Below are positions 24,477 through 24,897 of a stretch of DNA of 24,897 nucleotides, in pieces. The stretch is from Caryophanales bacterium UBA1427. GTDB taxonomy: Bacteria; Bacillota_I; Bacilli_A; ML615J-28; CAG-313. The notes under the pieces were generated by a model, which was not told the origin of the DNA, searched no databases, and saw only the letters and a list, made by a program, of their open reading frames with translations. Each line of letters begins with the position of its first letter. Position 1 is the first letter of the stretch. The stretch is from contig DCTZ01000002.1 of the NCBI GenBank assembly GCA_002329485.1, positions 1 through 24,897 of the forward strand, in the 5' to 3' direction. The position numbers and the translations under genes were made by a program.

Positions 24477-24479
24477 AAA

Positions 24480-24515
24480 AAGGAAAATTATTTATTTGTT
24501 TTCCTTGCATTTTTT
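24480..24515 (+). terminator. Terminator after topB
   Basis: AAGGAAAA (24480-24487) pairs with TTTTCCTT (24499-24506) around an 11-nt loop, then GCA and TTTTTT. The 3' arm runs into the -35 box of the next promoter, so the two signals share bases. Confidence 0.72.
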
Positions 24516-24533
24516 ATTAATAAATGGTATACT
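24505..24533 (+). promoter_or_regulatory. Promoter of the small zinc-binding protein gene
   Basis: TTGCAT (24505-24510) and TATACT (24528-24533) are 17 nt apart with an extended TGG before the -10 box. This is among the strongest promoters in the window. The transcript should start near 24540, leaving a leader of about 94 nt. Confidence 0.85.
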
Positions 24534-24557
24534 ATTAGCGTAGTCATTTTCATTCAA

Positions 24558-24596
24558 CTTTTTTCCACCTAAAAATCACTTGTGATGGAAAAAAAG
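24558..24596 (+). promoter_or_regulatory. Hairpin in the leader of the zinc-binding protein gene
   Basis: TTTTTTCC (24559-24566) pairs with GGAAAAAA (24587-24594), and ATCA/TGAT (24575-24578 with 24583-24586) pairs inside. The apex AATCACTTG is repeated at the downstream terminator. A 5' stability or translation-control element is possible; there is no direct evidence. Confidence 0.35.
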
Positions 24597-24633
24597 AAAT
24601 CGAAAATCGCAAAAAATTTTTAGGGAGGAAAAA

Positions 24634-24792
24634 ATGGATAAGAAAATCGTTTGCAAAGATTGCGGACAAGAATTTGTCTTTACTAAAGGCGAACAAGAAT
24701 TCTACTTAAGTAGACAATTCAGCGAACCAGTACGTTGCAAAGCTTGCCGCGAAGCACGCAAGAATCAAAAAAGCAAAGAAAAAAACTATTAA
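24634..24792 (+). CDS. Small zinc-ribbon protein (double CxxC)
   Basis: This 52-residue protein carries C7-x2-C10 and C35-x2-C38, enough for one zinc site, with an aromatic centre (QEFVF; EQEFYLS) and a very basic tail (EARKNQKSKEKNY). It matches the small zf-trcl-like probable zinc-ribbon proteins of Bacillota, whose function is unknown; nucleic acid or ribosome contact is plausible from the charge. GGGAGG (24623-24628) sits 5 nt before the ATG. It is monocistronic, with a strong promoter and a perfect terminator, suggesting high expression. Confidence 0.9.
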   Translation: MDKKIVCKDCGQEFVFTKGEQEFYLSRQFSEPVRCKACREARKNQKSKEKNY

Positions 24793-24804
24793 TCAGATGT
24801 TTTT

Positions 24805-24834
24805 AATCACTTGGGAAACCAAGTGATTTTTTTT
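24805..24834 (+). terminator. Terminator after the zinc-ribbon gene
   Basis: AATCACTTGG and CCAAGTGATT form a perfect 10-bp stem capped by a GAAA tetraloop, followed by T residues to 24834. Confidence 0.95.
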
Positions 24835-24877
24835 GGTTTTTCTGCTTTTTTGGGAATAATAAAAATGAGGGATAATT

Positions 24878-24897
24878 ATGATTGAAAAAATAAAAAA
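24878..24897 (+). CDS. Start of an unidentified gene, cut by the window end
   Basis: An ATG with AGGG 7 nt upstream opens a frame reading MIEKIK before the window ends. Too little is present to identify it. The other nearby ATG (24865) meets a stop after six codons, so this start is the better one. Confidence 0.4.

Noticed and set aside
1..24897. CRISPR array, insertion sequence, prophage, rRNA or tRNA
   Set aside because: No spaced direct repeats, transposase, terminal inverted repeats, phage genes or cloverleaf sequences were found by reading both strands. The single tyrosine recombinase is of Xer type, without phage neighbours.

Overview
The window looks like chromosomal housekeeping DNA of a Bacillota-type bacterium, probably a deep Bacilli or Mycoplasmatota-related lineage (for example Acholeplasmatales, Izemoplasmatales, RF39 or Erysipelotrichia-like). 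The placement is inference. It rests on the gene order rpsB-tsf-pyrH-frr-uppS-cdsA-dxr-rseP-proS, strong Bacillota-style ribosome binding sites, sigma-A-like promoters and U-rich terminators. UGA is a stop codon (xerC, the GNAT gene and cdsA end in TGA), so the Mycoplasma UGA=Trp code does not apply. Every gene I accept is on the + strand.

Layout. (1) 113-3438: xerC, dut, a GNAT acetyltransferase and a MATE exporter, all overlapping. They occupy the place where hslVU and codY lie in Bacillus. (2) 3449-6835: promoter, rpsB (with a long charged tail), tsf, pyrH, frr, terminator. (3) 6837-8955: a one-gene unit with its own promoter and terminator. It encodes a 677-residue membrane protein: zinc ribbon, repeat-like helical region, divergent TIR-like domain, three membrane helices and BspA-type leucine-rich repeats. 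It interrupts the frr-uppS junction and is the most unusual object here. (4) 8992-14724: uppS, cdsA, dxr, rseP and proS, tightly coupled. The encoded ProRS lacks the usual editing insertion. (5) 14725-14983: a small acidic coiled-coil ORF with an uncertain start, then a terminator. polC, which follows proS in Bacillus, is absent. (6) 15027-16029: a polytopic membrane protein resembling YwaF. (7) 16044-22309: nagA, an M20 amidohydrolase, a small four-helix membrane protein, an ABC ATPase and permease pair, and a fumarylacetoacetate-hydrolase-family enzyme, in one apparent unit. (8) 22338-24512: topB. (9) 24505-24834: a 52-residue double-CxxC zinc-binding protein with its own promoter, leader and terminator, followed by the first codons of another gene.

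The core genes serve translation (S2, EF-Ts, ribosome recycling factor, ProRS), UMP phosphorylation, the MEP isoprenoid route to undecaprenyl diphosphate (dxr, uppS), phospholipid precursor synthesis (cdsA) and membrane proteolysis (rseP). Flanking genes cover chromosome resolution, topology, dUTP removal, amino-sugar salvage and transport. I saw no rRNA or tRNA gene, insertion sequence, CRISPR array or prophage.
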